The position numbers and the translations under genes are program-made. Under the pieces are notes generated by a model. It did no database searches. It was not told the DNA's origin and was given only the letters and a program-made list of their open reading frames with translations. Below, in pieces: positions 21,145-34,124 of a stretch of 64,000 bases of DNA (within the stretch, counting starts at the first letter, position 1; the number at the start of each line of letters is the position of its first letter). Source of the DNA: Anthostomella pinea (lineage: Eukaryota > Ascomycota > Sordariomycetes > Xylariales > Xylariaceae); the NCBI GenBank assembly GCA_963556695.1, contig CAUWAG010000020.1, positions 248,001 to 312,000 on the forward strand, in the 5' to 3' direction.

Positions 21145-22785
21145 GTTGGCTGTGCTCCTCTGGCTCTGTCACTCTGTGCAGCCAGGGAGGGAGATGGTCG
21201 AGGGTTTGGCAGTCAGACTTGTACGTAAGCCACGCCATCGGTTTGATTCATAGGAGCCCAGTACTGGCATATTCGCACCAATACCCTCACAAGTAAGGGG
21301 TAGACAGCTCACATACTCCGGACCCTGGGCAGACAAATTGACCTGCATCGCCTCACGAGAAACATTGCTATATCTCGTGTGATATTTCGGGCTATGGACC
21401 ATAACCAGCGGTCAATCGCAGTCACAACTCGATTCCGTACTCTCCTGCAGCTGCGACGTGTAACCTGCATGCTTCATGACGCGGCTGGGAGGCTGTGCTG
21501 GTGATGCCGTTAACCAACGTGATTACACGGCGTGCGCGTACAGCATCGCATCATGAGGAGTATGACAACACAACTGACTGGATGCAGAGCCTTTACTGTG
21601 CAGATGCCCCCAACTATTTGATATCCTGCGGCAGATCGTCATTGCGATCCATGTGCGTGGGAAAATGTACGAGTACCTAACCCATGCGCATCTGGGCACA
21701 GTACTGAAATAGGAGTCGTTGTGAAGAAGAGTATAGATATCGGAATTAAATATATGTCAGCAGCCGTTGCCCCTTAATGTGCAATGAAAGTTGAGGGTAG
21801 GTTGGTTTGTTACCCCTGAGTGTTGACGAGCCTTGACTCTAGTATAAGCCGTAACTTACATGATCTCTAGCGACAACCTCTGTTGTCCGATACATCGTCC
21901 TGATCTTGACATAGCTCTCTGCATGCATCTTCATGTACTTACATGGTATGACGGTGATCTCGAACTTGCCATAATTGTATGCGCGGCGAAGAAGGGAATG
22001 ACACTTGAATTTAATAACTGGACCCGTGCCTGCCTGTCGTCTATGATCACCGTCATGTATGGACCGGCTTGTACGCACTGTGACACGATCCCCACACCCT
22101 CGACCGTTTATCCAGGCGCCAGGGAGTCCCCTGCGCCCCAGCAGGCCCAGGTCAGTCAGCGAATCAACGACTCGGATTCAGCGACATCTTCATTACTCGG
22201 TCACGATAACCGTCAATAACAGTGTGTCTTTAGGCTGTCTACTGTGCAACGAGTCAGCTCATCCGTCACACTCTACGCAAGTATTATTCAACGGCATTTC
22301 GTCTTCCCAGATATTCAGCCTTTCATCGCGTGGGTGTTTAATAATTCAGAGACGGTATCCGATCTGCGTCTAATTACAACCGTGGAATGACCACTCACCC
22401 TGTCACTCCATTCCTTCCTTTGATTCAGTCGCTGTGCCACGTCTTGGCTTCAATTGCCACTCTTGCGCGATCGATACCACATCACGAGGCAGCACAGTGC
22501 GGTACAATACTCTACCTACGGCAGCATTCCCAATATCATTGCCGTGGGCTGTGTGACCCGGCCATCTGATCTCCAAAGCCACCATCCACACCACACCAGA
22601 AACCGCTGTCAACCACGACAAGCTGTATCGGCTGTCTGCATCTTGCGCCTGACATCGTCAGCACATCTCTCGTAATTGTCTTCACTTGTCTTCCTATTTA
22701 TCCTGTTTCCCCTGTACATTACGAGCTCGTTTGCGCCCTGTTCTTCCGCCACGCGCGCAGCTGCCGCGTTAATACTACGTCAGCC
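21145..22785. other. Spacer, no gene recognised
   Basis: About 1.6 kb between the starts of the P450 pseudogene and GID4, so both promoters lie here. The last 300 bp before GID4 are pyrimidine-rich, as is usual for a fungal promoter or 5' UTR. Open frames are short and look random. Confidence 0.5.
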
Positions 22786-24098
22786 ATGCCTACACCGTCC
22801 AGCAACCCTCCCCCTGAACTCCCACCGCGATCCCACAGCTCATCATGTCCCGACGAGGTTCGGAACCCGAGCAGCTGGCGGCCGGATCAAGACGCGCTGG
22901 AGACGGATGTCGACGGCAACGAGATGACATCCCCTGAACCTGTTAGCGCGCCACCCTCCGAAATGGTGGAAGGCACGACCGACTCGCGATCGGCCTCAGA
23001 GTCGCCGAGACCAGATTCGAGAAGCGACACCGAAGCCACGACCACAGAACATATCGATTCTTCTACACCATCATACAAGCCGACCGACATCGACGACGAC
23101 GATGGACTGGCCAGAGAACGGTTAGGCGACACCCACACGTCTTCCACACAACGGCATAGCGCTGGCTACGATATCATGTCGGCCACTGGCGCAGACAACG
23201 ACAAGATGGAAGACTGCGTAATGCCGGGTAGAAGCCCAGATGACAGCTATGCGCCCTCGATGGGATACAAGTTTTCTAACGTCCGGGTACGTCCATGCGC
23301 CAAACTCAATTGTCAGCCATCGCGTTCAGCCTGGGACTACCTGCTGACCGCGTTTCAAGATAATGCCTACATCGTCCTCATCCTACCTACGGCCAGGAAG
23401 CAGGTTCCATGGCACGCAACAATCAGAACGACAGGTCTACGACGTACAGGTCGAGATCAAGTATGTCGACTTGAGAGAGTCGTTCCTGTGCGGTTATCTC
23501 AAGATCAAGGGTTAGCAAATCTTCACCCCTCGGAAGAGTCCATCAAGTGTCGCCGACAGAATGCACTTGCGGTGGTTTTCGCTAACATCACAATGCGCCA
23601 GGACTGACACCAGACAACCCTACACTTACGACATACTTCGAAAGCGAGATTATCGGTAGCAAGTACGGTTTCATCACGAAACACGACGACTGGGGCGCGT
23701 CTGAAAAGATTGATCTGAACCACTGGGGCAAGTTCTCGGCCTTTCGACAGTATAAGAACCAGTTGCGTAAGGGGCCTGTGAGCATACCGAACCTGGCCCA
23801 GCGGGAGAACATCTTCATGCGGTGGAAGGAGCATTTCCTCGTGCCCGATCATCGTGTTACTACCATCAATGGGGCGAGCTTCGAGGGCTTCTACTACATC
23901 TGCTTTAACCAGAAGGAGGGCAGTGTCAACGGCATCTATTTCCACTCCAAGAGCGAGAAGTAAGTGCCCTCAGCAACCTCATCAATGGCTGACCACGCTC
24001 TTGGGCGCATGACTGACACCGCCGGCTGCAGGTTCCAGCAATTGGAACTCAAACACGTCGAAGACCGGGGCTGCTTCAGCGCTATCGAATTTCGATGA
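22786..24098 (+). CDS. GID4: GID/CTLH ubiquitin ligase substrate receptor (Vid24 family)
   Basis: In yeast Gid4/Vid24 recognises N-terminal proline degrons of gluconeogenic enzymes for the GID E3 ligase when glucose returns. Exons are 22786-23286, 23360-23510, 23602-23959 and 24032-24098 (introns 73, 91 and 72 nt; branch points CTGAC and GCTAAC), giving 358 residues. The first ~165 residues are Ser/Pro/Asp-rich and probably disordered. The Vid24 beta-barrel domain follows with YLRPGSRFHGTQQSERQVYD, ESFLCGYLKIKGLTPDNPTL, TYFESEIIG and the C-terminal FEGFYYICFNQKEGSVNGIY. The junctions were chosen because they join these blocks without gaps. The gene converges on the Mago nashi gene. Confidence 0.92.
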
Positions 24099-24469
24099 AC
24101 GGATATGTTTATTCATCCGTATGATTACCATGGCATAGCGTCTCGCATCGGCTGTGACGTGGGAGTAGGGGCGGGGGGCAAGGATAGCGTGATCAGTGGT
24201 TGCGACCATGCTCAATCATTCCCAAGGCGTGAGTAATGCATTTTGATGATATCAGCGCGGACGTATCGACATCGCCAGAAGATACAGGAGCCGAATTGAC
24301 GCGAGACGGGACGCACGATTGACGACTTGGCCTCAGTTGAGATTTCTCACGGGGAACCTGAAGGCTTCGGACGGGGGGCATTGCGTTTCACGAACAGCCA
24401 CAAGGGGTATCTTCCATTTGGATAGGGGAGGCGTAGTCCGTGTACATGAAGACCCGTTATTTGCGTCCC
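24099..24469. other. Convergent spacer, GID4 / Mago nashi
   Basis: This 370-bp stretch contains the two 3' ends. No other feature was recognised. Confidence 0.5.
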
Positions 24470-25224
24470 TCACGAGATGGGCTTGATCTTGAAATGCAGT
24501 GACGTCAAGCTGAACACGAGCGCCTTCAGATCCTGCACCAGATAATAGAACACTCTCAGACCTTCGGGGTCTGCCGATTCGGTCACGTCGATCAGGGAGC
24601 CAATCTTGGCCGTCTGTCGAGGTCGCAATGTCAGTCACTACAGAGGGTGGAGGCTGCCAGGAGCTGTTGTTCTTGTCTCACCTCGAATGATATGTGCTCA
24701 TTGCCCAGCCGGATCTCCAGCTCTTGTCTCCCATCCTTGTTCTTCTGGGGCCATTTGCCGTCGTCTTCCTTCATGATCTCGCTCGACTTGACGATTCGCC
24801 TGATCTCGTCGACGACCAGCGAGCTGACACACACTGTACGCACCCCAAGTTAGCCAAACGCCCCCGTTTCGTAGGTCGTAGTTGTGCAGAGGTTGATGGA
24901 AGCGGAATGGTGTATGCGTGCGTACTCTCTTTGCGGATCAGACTGTCGTTTCGGTAGTTGGAGTTGTTGGCGTATCGGGCCACCGCGCTGCGTCCGTCGC
25001 CCACTATTCTGAAGTCGAACTCTATGCGTCCCGGTCAGCTCTTGTTCCGTCGCGAAGCCCGGCGGGGTGAGCTCACCGAGAAACTCGTGGCCGAATCGTC
25101 CGGAGTGGCCTGAGCTGGGTAGAAGACACATGTTAGCTGATGTCCGTCCCGTCGCCTGTCGCATTCGCTGGTATGGGAGGACGTACTAGTAGCGGATGTA
25201 GAACTGCTCGCCAGACGAAGCCAT
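24470..25224 (-). CDS. Mago nashi, exon-junction complex core protein
   Basis: Mago pairs with Y14 and locks eIF4A3 on spliced mRNA. Five exons (25224-25187, 25114-25077, 25021-24926, 24833-24682 and 24613-24470) join to 155 residues, near the ~146 of animal Mago. Introns are 72, 55, 92 and 68 nt. Conserved segments include [46 protein letters not shown] and [19 protein letters not shown], ending HFKIKPIS. The insertion [11 protein letters not shown] in place of the usual RPDGKL loop is somewhat longer than in animals. Four introns in so short a gene is typical for this family in Pezizomycotina. Absent from budding yeast. Confidence 0.95.
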
Positions 25225-26108
25225 GGTGTCTGTTCGTCTGTAGGTAACTTGGGAGGTTGTCGTCGGCACTTACGAGCGTGATTGGTGTCGCGTAGGGACT
25301 GAGTCCGTTCAGGTTATAGTTCTTGGTGCGTAATGAAGCTCTACTGGTAGGTAATCAAGGTGACTTGACGAGGCAGAACTTCAGAAAGCGAGCAAGGCAG
25401 CTCCATGTATTGGACGGAGGTCTGGCGGGCTGGCGGGGCAGCACCTTGAACCGTCTGGGGCAGAAAGTCAATGCAACCTACCGCCTACCAAGGTGGTGAA
25501 GGCGGTCAGCTCTCAAGCCACATAGAGTGCACTAATGTGTGGCTGATGCCCTCGCTAGAATGTCGGCCCTTGCTCTTCAGTGCCCCCGGTGCCCTGTGCA
25601 GCCCCGGTGCCGCCCCGTTCAATTGGACCCTGCCCCTAGAGGCTGGAGGAGGCTCAGGCAGTTCAGGAGGGACAGATTTCTGTGCGGGATGCCTGCCATT
25701 GATGGTGCGAGCTGGCCGATGTGGACATTTCGATATACTGGAACTCGCCAACACCACATTCACGACGCCAACTGCCATTCCCACCTCCGCCGAGTCGCTT
25801 CGTCCCTGGCATTGTGATGTGTGATCGCATTGCCCTCTACAGACCACCTCCTGTCTGCTAAGGCGACCCGATCCCACCATTGTCCAATTACCCCGTCATT
25901 CTCTACTCGCCTGTCACCTGCTTGAGGGGATCTCGACACGAATCCCATATCACAAGGCTACACGTCCTGTCAGGCCGTACCACGATTGCCCTTCTTCGTC
26001 TTCGACCTCGACTCGACCCTAGCCTCGACCCCGACTGACCGGACCCCTTTTTGACCCGATTCGAACCGACATTGACGAGGCGGTCGAGAACCGCAGCAAT
26101 TGCCCAGC
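25225..26108. promoter_or_regulatory. Divergent promoter region, Mago nashi / beta-COP
   Basis: About 880 bp lie between the two start codons. The last 150 bp before beta-COP are C/T-rich (for example CTTCTTCGTCTTCGACCTCG), common in promoters and leaders of highly expressed fungal genes. No gene was found. Confidence 0.45.
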
Positions 26109-29100
26109 ATGTCGTCCTTCCTCGACCACACCTACAGCTTGGTCCATCAAGACAATGCTGCCGACGTCCCTTCCATGTCCGAGCTGCGCACCCAGTTGGA
26201 AAAGGGCACAGATGAGACCAAGGTCGAAACCATGAAGCGCATCCTGACCATCATGCTCAACGGCGACCCCATGCCCCAGCTGCTCATGCACATCATCCGA
26301 TTCGTTATGCCCTCGAGGTCCAAGCAGCTGAAGAAGCTGCTGTATTTCTACTACGAGATCTGCCCCAAGCTTGATTCCACTGGCAAGCTGAAGCAGGAGA
26401 TGATTCTCGTCTGGTGAGTACAATCGTTCTGCGGCGGTTGGTCTGGAGGAAATTGCTGCTGACCGCCCATCCGTAGTAACGGCATCAGAAACGACCTCCA
26501 GCATGCGAACGAGTACATCCGAGGAAACACATTGCGCTTCCTGTGCAAGCTACGGGAACCGGAACTGATCGAGCCCCTTTTGTCTTCTGCGCGACAATGT
26601 CTCGAGCACCGACATGCCTACGTGCGAAAGAACGCAGTCTATGCCGTCTCTTCCATTTTCATACATTCGCCATCCCTGATTCCCGATGCCGCGGAACTCA
26701 TCGCCACCTTCCTCGAGGGAGAGAGCGACGCAACCTGCAAGCGCAATGCATTTGCCGCCCTTTCGAGCATCGACCACGACAAGGCCCTAGCCTATTTGAG
26801 CTCCGTATTCGACGGCATCCCCAACGCAGAGGAGTTGCTTCAGTTGGTTGAGCTAGAATTTATCCGAAAAGATGCGGTGCAGAACACGCAGCACAAGGTG
26901 GGCAGACAGGCAGTTGCCAACACGATGGTAGAACTCAACTGACATTGACGTGGGCAGGCCCGGTATCTGCGCCTTATCTTCGACCTCCTGGAAGCCGGTG
27001 CCTCGACGGTTGTGTACGAAGCTGCCTCGTCGTTGACCTCACTGACTAGTAATCCTGTCGCCGTGAAAGCCGCGGCCGCCAAGTTCATCGAGCTGAGCAT
27101 CAAGGAGGCCGACAACAATGTCAAGCTTATTGTACTTGACCGAGTAGACCAGCTGCGCCAGAAGAACCCGGGCGTGCTGGACGATCTGGTCATGGAGATC
27201 CTGCGCGTCCTGTCCAGCCCCGATATCGATGTCCGACGAAAGGCCCTCAGCATTGCCTTGGAGATGGTGTCTAGCAAGAACGTGGAAGAAGTTATCCTGC
27301 TGCTCAAGAAGGAGCTTTCCAAGACCGTTGATCAGGAGTACGAGAAGAACGCCGAGTACCGACAGCTGCTCATCCATTCTATCCACCAGTGTGCCATCAA
27401 GTTCTCCGAAGTTGCTGCCAGCGTGGTGGATCTGTTGATGGATTTCATTTCCGATTTCAGTAACACCTCAGCTGTCGATGTCATCACCTTTGTCAAGGAG
27501 GTGGTGGAGAAGTTCCCGAACCTGCGGTCGTCAATTGTGTCGCGCTTGGTCGATACCCTTAGTGAGGTTCGGGCCGGCAAGGTCTACCGCGGGATCATCT
27601 GGATAGTTGGAGAGTACTCGCTTGAAGAGAAAGACATCAGAGACGCGTGGAAGAGGATACGGGCAAGCTTGGGCGAAATACCCATCCTTGCTTCTGAACA
27701 GAGGTTACTGGACAACACGGATGGCGACGAGGAGAAAGAGAAGGAGCAGGTTAACGGCCACTCCAAACCAGCACAGCCCTCAGGGTCGAGACGAGTTCTA
27801 GCAGACGGCACCTATGCGACAGAGACTGCCTTGACAAGCAACTCAGCGGCTGCTGCGAAATTAGAGGCCGTCAAGGCTGCTCAGAAGCCCCCGTTGCGAC
27901 AGCTAATCCTCGACGGAGACTACTACCTGGCCACTGTTCTTTCTGCTACACTCACAAAGCTCGTCATGCGGCATTCGGAGATCTCGTCAGAAAAGGCGCG
28001 CACGAATGCCCTCAAGGCCGAGGCTATGTTGATCATGATTTCCATCATCCGCGTCGGCCAGTCACAGTTCGTCAAGGCGCCCATTGACGAGGACTCCACC
28101 GACAGAATCATGTCCTGCGTCCGGTCCCTAGCTGAGTTCACCCACAAGAAGGAGCTCGAGACCGTCTTCCTCGATGACACACGGAAGGCATTCCGCGCCA
28201 TGGTGCAGGTTGAAGAGAAGAAGAGGGCGGCAAAGGAGGCCGACGAAAAGGCCAAGACTGCCATCCAGGTTGATGATGTGGTGCAGATCCGACAACTTTC
28301 TAAGAAGAACGTCGGCGATGGTACCGACGAGATCGAACTTGACCTTGAAAAGGCCACCGGCGGAGAGTCAACAGCTGAGGACCTCTCTTCGAAACTCAGC
28401 CGTGTCGTTCAGCTTACCGGGTTTTCAGACCCTGTTTATGCCGAGGCCTACGTCAAGGTGCACCAGTTCGATATTGTACTGGACGTGCTTCTAGTCAACC
28501 AGACCACCGAGACGCTACAAAATCTTTCTGTTGAGTTTGCGACACTCGGCGACCTTAAGGTGGTAGAACGGCCAACCACGCAGAATCTTGGTCCCCACGA
28601 CTTCCACAATGTACAATGCACCATCAAGGTGTCGTCGACCGACACTGGTGTCATCTTTGGCAACGTGGTATATGACGGCGCGCACAGCACTGATACCAAT
28701 GTTGTCATTCTCAACGACCTGCATGTTGACATTATGGACTACATCCAACCCGCCACATGTACAGAAACGCAGTTCCGCACCATGTGGACCGAGTTCGAGT
28801 GGGAGAACAAGGTCAACATCAACAGCAAGGCCAAGACGCTGCGCGACTTTTTAGAGCAGCTGATGGCCTGCACGAACATGAACTGCCTGACACCCGAAGC
28901 TAGTATGAAGGGCGATTGTCAGTTCCTGAGTGCGAATCTGTACGCCAGGAGTGTGTTTGGTAAGTACTCTACGATATAAGTGTCTACAAAGGACAAGTAC
29001 TAATACGTTATAGGCGAGGATGCTTTGGCCAACTTGAGCATCGAAAAGGAAGGCGAAGATGGGCCTATCACTGGTTTTGTCCGCATAAGAAGCAGATCGC

Positions 29101-29165
29101 AAGGCTTGGCTCTGAGCCTTGGATCGCTCAAAGGTCTGAACAAGATCGGGACCGGCGCTGCTTGA
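26109..29165 (+). CDS. SEC26: Coatomer subunit beta (beta-COP)
   Basis: Beta-COP is part of the F-subcomplex of the COPI coat that drives Golgi-to-ER retrograde traffic. Exons are 26109-26413, 26477-26897, 26958-28959 and 29014-29165, with introns of 63, 60 and 54 nt (the last with TACTAAT). The product is 959 residues, in line with other beta-COPs (953-973). The N-terminal adaptin-like helical repeat solenoid is followed by a Lys/Glu-rich linker near residue 500 and the C-terminal appendage region (for example [28 protein letters not shown]). The end reads [13 protein letters not shown]. Start chosen at the first ATG of the frame. Confidence 0.95.
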
Positions 29166-29966
29166 GGTATATGACCTAGAAGCGCTGATTATGGACTGGA
29201 GTTGCTGGGTCATTGCGTTGAGCAGAGAACGAACGGGATACGAAGCCGGTGTTCAAGTAGACTCATGCACGACGGCGGTAGACTGGAAAAGGGGACTTGC
29301 AAGATCTTGATATCCCAGTGATGGTGTCCAGGCCTTCCAGGTGGAGAGCTCGAGTTAGAACAACATGGATCAAAACTTGGTGCTGGAGTAACTCGGGATA
29401 ATCTAGACAATGCGACATGTTTCGACTTGATTCATTCCCTTCCCTTCCCCCGTATGGGGTCTGAGAGTTGATTGGGCACTGCGAGTGCACGATGCCCATG
29501 TCGATCAAGCCAAGATCTTGCGGTGTACCTCCGGTGATCGATGCAGGTAGCACATCTGCGCCTCGCCAGCGCAGACGCTCTACTCCTTCGTGTCCTGTGG
29601 CAGAACGAGCCCTCCTTTCCCTCACCTCCCAGGATCCAAGCTGAGTATCAGCAGCAGAACACAAACATGCAGCTATCACCTCGTACTCCAGTGAGACGCA
29701 GCCGGAGTGGCTTTCAGCTGGGACACAAAGCTGCAAGAGCAAGGTACAAGCGTGGGAACAAAACGCGCAGGAGTGCTGTGATAGGCGTTCTCGTCGGAGC
29801 AGCCGCCGAAATCCAGACCCAAGACTCGAAGACGAAAGGCAGCCTAGATCTGCTCACATGCGGGATTTATAAGCCATCTGATAATGGCTTGCGAGCCAAT
29901 GGCAATCAAACGCCATGCGATGCGGGCTGACAGACCTGCGGTTGGACTATATGCACTCCAGGGGTT

Positions 29967-29997
29967 GGATGAGATGAGATGGGATGGGATGAGATGG
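29967..29997. repeat. GATGAGATGGGATGG-type simple repeat
   Basis: Imperfect tandem 5-mers of GATGA/GATGG. It lies in non-coding DNA. Confidence 0.7.
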
Positions 29998-31655
29998 CCT
30001 GCCTCGCATGCGGTGGCAACTTCGCGCGACTATCCATCTGCATGTCAACCTGCAGCCAGTCAGACAGAGTATGGGGTAGCTGCGGGAGCTGATATTGCGT
30101 CCTGTTGATTCCTCCGCTTCTGCTGCGGCAAGGTAGCTGTGCTTACGCTGTATGCAGGCGGCTTGGGTGTAGATGCGCTTGGATGCATCCATCGTGGGCT
30201 GGGGGTGTCGTCTGGTGGTTTGTCTGTCTGATATGGGGTTTTCTTGGCCCTCTTGCAAATAGTAGAAGAGGTAGGTATGTGCTTGGAAGTCCCGGCTTGA
30301 TGTCTAGAGCCCAAGACTAGTAGTGCAACGGCCTTCTTAGACTTGTGTACATGCCTTGGCCCAGGCGGTTGTAATGAGGTTGAACGGTCCGTACCGTGAG
30401 GTTTCCCGGGACTTCGAGTCTCGTAGTATAACCTTCTATATCGTTCTTTTCACATGTCGAGAATATTGCAGCATTGCTGCCTGTGTGGGAGGTTGGGCGC
30501 CCTGATCTCACCTTGTCATGGGTCTGGCCTATCACGATGGAGTGACGAGATCCTGCATCCATGCCTCTCGCTGTCTACGTGGATTGTGACCTATTCGATT
30601 GATCACGGAGTCCTTTCCAGCTGATGTGAGTGGATTCTTTTCCCTTGTGGCGCTGCGTAGGGGAAGACATATGGACTGATACCAGGCACCCTATGGCAGA
30701 TGCGGTCTGATAGGTTTGGAGGCAGGTTGCGAAGGATAAGGCGTTCGAAGAACCTGAGCACTCAAACAGATGGATTGATACCGTATTGGCGGGCATCGAT
30801 TACGGGTACTCTCCGACATCGTGAACTCGGTCAAAGTGGTTTAGGGTTCTGGCGGTTCTGTGACATTTTAGGCTTCAGCTAGAGGTAACTTGCTGGGTCT
30901 CGTGCCTCGGCTCTGCTCATGACAATCACAGCTAGCTCGTGATGTTTCGTCTCTTCAGAATAAAAGAAGCATGTGGCTATTCATGGACTCAAACCTCGAT
31001 GATATCGGACCGCTGAGAGAGTCTTGGTATGGCAAATATGTCCCAGGCCATCAGATGGGCTTGGCTACTATTCTCGACCATCGACCTGAACGGTAATTGG
31101 TACGGACAGGCCAGCATGATCAGCAGGCACAAGTACCCGTGCAACGGTTTCAACGTTAATAAGTGGACCGGTGGACTGGATAGCATCTTGGCTGCCTGTG
31201 AGACCAATAGTGTAACAGTGGCAGTGACAGGACAGGACAGTTTGGTCGAGCATGAGGCTTGGGCTGGCCCCGGCTATCACGTACAGAGTGGGAAGAATGA
31301 CTAGTTCAATATTGATGAAGGTAGGGTGGAGGTATTTACTGTAGTATTTACGATTGCACCCCGCGACCAGACGGGTGATGCTATACTTTCCCCAGGTCTA
31401 TACCTACCTAGGGAGGTACTAACTAGTATGCATCCGGGATAGGGGGGCGATCTTCCAAGTACCCCACCCTCCATCGTTCCATTGTCGGCAAATACCCGCC
31501 ATGCCGCCAACCTTCTCCACGTTTGTGTATCGGCCAGGGCGGGACAACCAGGAACAGTTCGGATATCATGCCTTCGCAAGGTCTAGCTTGACATATGTAG
31601 GTGCTACAACTCCAACGAGGCCCTTGCCAGCATTTTCATATATCTGTGTTTCGTC

Positions 31656-31715
31656 TGTCTCCATCTCCATCTCCATCTCCAACTCTGCCTTTGCCTCTGC
31701 CTGCGCCTCTGCCTG
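31656..31715. repeat. CTCCAT / GCCTCT hexamer repeat
   Basis: Four consecutive TCTCCA units are followed by several TGCCTC units, all pyrimidine-rich on the + strand. The tract sits about 150 bp upstream of the ATG at 31868 and may be part of its promoter or leader. Confidence 0.7.
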
Positions 31716-31867
31716 ACTTAGCCTGAGCTTTGCCTCATAAAGCCCTCACGCCGGCTGAAGTTGATCGATATGAGCTGAACCCCAACGCCCGTCGTCGACA
31801 AACGCTCGTCATTGAAAAACGCTTCTACTGTCCATATCAAACCGTCGCCAAACTTCGCTCGAGCAAC

Positions 31868-32243
31868 ATGTCTTCCCACTCCTCCCGACCATTCTCGACC
31901 ACATCACAGGTCTACCCGGCGTACCTCCCAACGCTGCACAAATCACGCCGCGTAGAGAGGAAGCTGGCTACGGCGACCGTCGCTGCAGTCGGCATTGGTA
32001 CGTTCCTCCCGCTGTCCCTAGTGCTCGTAGCCATCACTCACTGACACGTCGCTACAAGGTTACGGTCTGGCGAGATACAAGCAGAGCATGGACCAGCAAC
32101 GGCGGTACTCTCAGAGCATGCAGGCAGAGGCCGCAGTTCGACGGCAATCCGATGCCATGATGATGGACGCCTACGGTGACCGCTCCAGCCTGGCTGAGCT
32201 TGAGGCAGCTGTCGCGGCGTACGATGCACAGCGGAAGAACTAG
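31868..32243 (+). CDS. Small protein of 104 residues, possibly mitochondrial
   Basis: Exons 31868-31997 and 32059-32243 join in frame through a clean GTACGT..AAG intron of 61 nt with a CTGAC branch point. The product begins MSSHSSRPFSTTSQVYP, a Ser/Arg/Thr-rich segment without acidic residues that resembles a mitochondrial presequence. It is followed by one short hydrophobic stretch (LATATVAAVGIGYGLARY) and a helical Gln/Met/Ala-rich tail ending YDAQRKN. I do not recognise the family. The intron with consensus sites, the consistent phase and the targeting-like N-terminus argue that it is a real gene. It could be a small inner-membrane or assembly factor; that is inference. Confidence 0.62.
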
Positions 32244-34124
32244 AGCTGTGGTGGTGAACCTGCGGGCTGGGTCTTCTCTTACGACTTTCAACGATTGAAT
32301 TTGGCGGGCGTTTTAGGTGTATTTTCTTATTAGCATTGCGTTGGCGCTGGGTTTTACGATGTTTACGGAGCACCAGAGAACCCCTTCGCTGGTTTAAGCG
32401 GATGAACGAAGCTCGGGTGAGACGGCGTATGGAATACATTGATTCACAATCACGCCCACGGTCGGCTGCTGTCCCATCAGAGTGAGCTTGACAGTGTCGT
32501 TATAACCTTGATCATAAAGATCTCGTCAGGGCCATGCTGGGAGGCAGAGACACCGGCATGTGCTCGTCCGTGGCCAGCAACCAAAACAGCGACACTCCAA
32601 CGGACGGACGGACGGAAGTCTTCCAAATACGCACACTTAGGCGAATGTTGGGCAATAACACGACCCCGTGGGTTGCAGTGAGACCCCAACTGCGTCAAGG
32701 GTCTATTATCGAAGCAATTTTTCGAACATTTCTCGGAGCGGCAGTGTACTCAACGTCGTATGCATCCCATGAAATGGCATCCCAACCCGGCTTCACCCCC
32801 ACGAGAGCCGCAAAGCTTCGCACAAGCTTGGCCTCGAAACAAGCATTTATCCGTCGTTCTCGCCTTGCAGACACGTCCTGTCCCGCGCTGCGGATCAAAC
32901 GAATGGGCCGGGATTCGCCACGCATGTTGGCCTGCTACGTTCTCCAACGCTCGCGTGACATCTCGGTATCGTACTGATCGGCGCTGGAGAAGCTTGAGGA
33001 GAGATGCTGGACTTCTCTTTCTTCTCCCTTTTGCTCAGCGAGGTGTGCTCAACAGGGGTGAGACCTACGTCGAGTTTTCGCGATACGAGAGACCTTATGA
33101 GCAAGAGAACACGACGGAGTGGTTCGTGCACCTGAACCCGAGGGGTGGTCGGCTCGCGTGAGGGGCTCAATGATGCTCGTACCCGTTGGATGAGGACCCG
33201 ACCCCTCAATGCTCAGTATTGTCCATGGCCAGCTGCGATACCATCTTCGGCGTGTCGACCGACGGCAACAGCAAGCAGGCTTCACTTGGTCGTGCACACA
33301 ACATCCGCTTCGAGCCCATCAACTCTCCATTGCCCAGAAGGGAATCCGAGCAGGAAAGGCTCTGATGTCACGTGCCTATTATTGGAATAATGAGAGTGCC
33401 AAATGATATCTGAGGCTTCCATCTTAGACCCTCAGGAGCACTTGACCTGGCTATTCGATGTTAGCATTGAACGGGACTGAAGACCGGCTCGACCTTTCCA
33501 AAATACTTATATACAACGCCATTCTCTAGGCGGAGTGGACCGTCCGTACCAATGTAGGTGTATCGCACTAGATAAGGGCACATCTGGTCCATTCCTGATA
33601 TGTCGTGAGCCTGAGGGATATTGGAAGTTGGGGAGCGACTCCAGGACCTGCGCCGGATTTCATCATGATGGTGGATCGTCAACGTTGGAAGTGACCATCA
33701 TACTCCGTCTGGGTCTTGGTTGCTTCGGATTGAACTTGTTCGACATCGCGGTCGCCATATAACAGGGAAGTGATGACCCCCTAATCAGCCAACCCAACCC
33801 TGCCAGTATTAAACGCAAGGCTGGGAAAGAAGGCGGTCAGCACATGCAATGATAGACACGAAGCCACTCTCTCAATCGCCCAAAGTCGAGGCCAAGATGT
33901 AGTGGGCGGACGTCGTACGGTCTCACAGCCTGCAAGTCTCCGATAAGTATCCGACTGCGACGCCTCTCCTTTGGTCAGCACGGCTCAGCTGTGAGACATA
34001 TTGACCATCGCCATCTTCCCTTCATGACTCAACCGGTCTGTCATAGTCTTCCGTTGGTATGCATAGTTATTACTTCGGCCACCTAATCTCTCTCCACCCG
34101 GACACAATTCAATCATCAACCATT
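32244..34124. other. Spacer, no gene recognised
   Basis: About 1.9 kb with several overlapping open frames of 100-147 codons (for example 32534-32977 and 32760-33161). None has recognisable motifs and the frames on both strands overlap, so I treat them as chance. A small CGGA tetramer repeat occurs near 32599-32612. Confidence 0.45.

Larger units (their letters stand above)
29166..31867. other. Long spacer, no gene recognised
   Basis: This 2.7-kb stretch has only short, overlapping frames on both strands and none resembles a protein I know. Two low-complexity tracts are present: GATGAGATGGGATGG-type repeats at about 29967-29997, and hexamer repeats of CTCCAT and GCCTCT at about 31656-31715 just upstream of the small gene at 31868. 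A non-coding RNA or a small unrecognised gene cannot be excluded. Confidence 0.45.

Noticed and set aside
19533..24098. Secondary-metabolite cluster around the P450
   Set aside because: The neighbours are TRM11 and GID4; no synthase, transporter, regulator or other tailoring enzyme is present.
32534..33161. Overlapping + strand frames of 147 and 133 codons
   Set aside because: They overlap each other in different frames and minus-strand frames of similar size, with no motif or splice pattern, so a gene cannot be supported.
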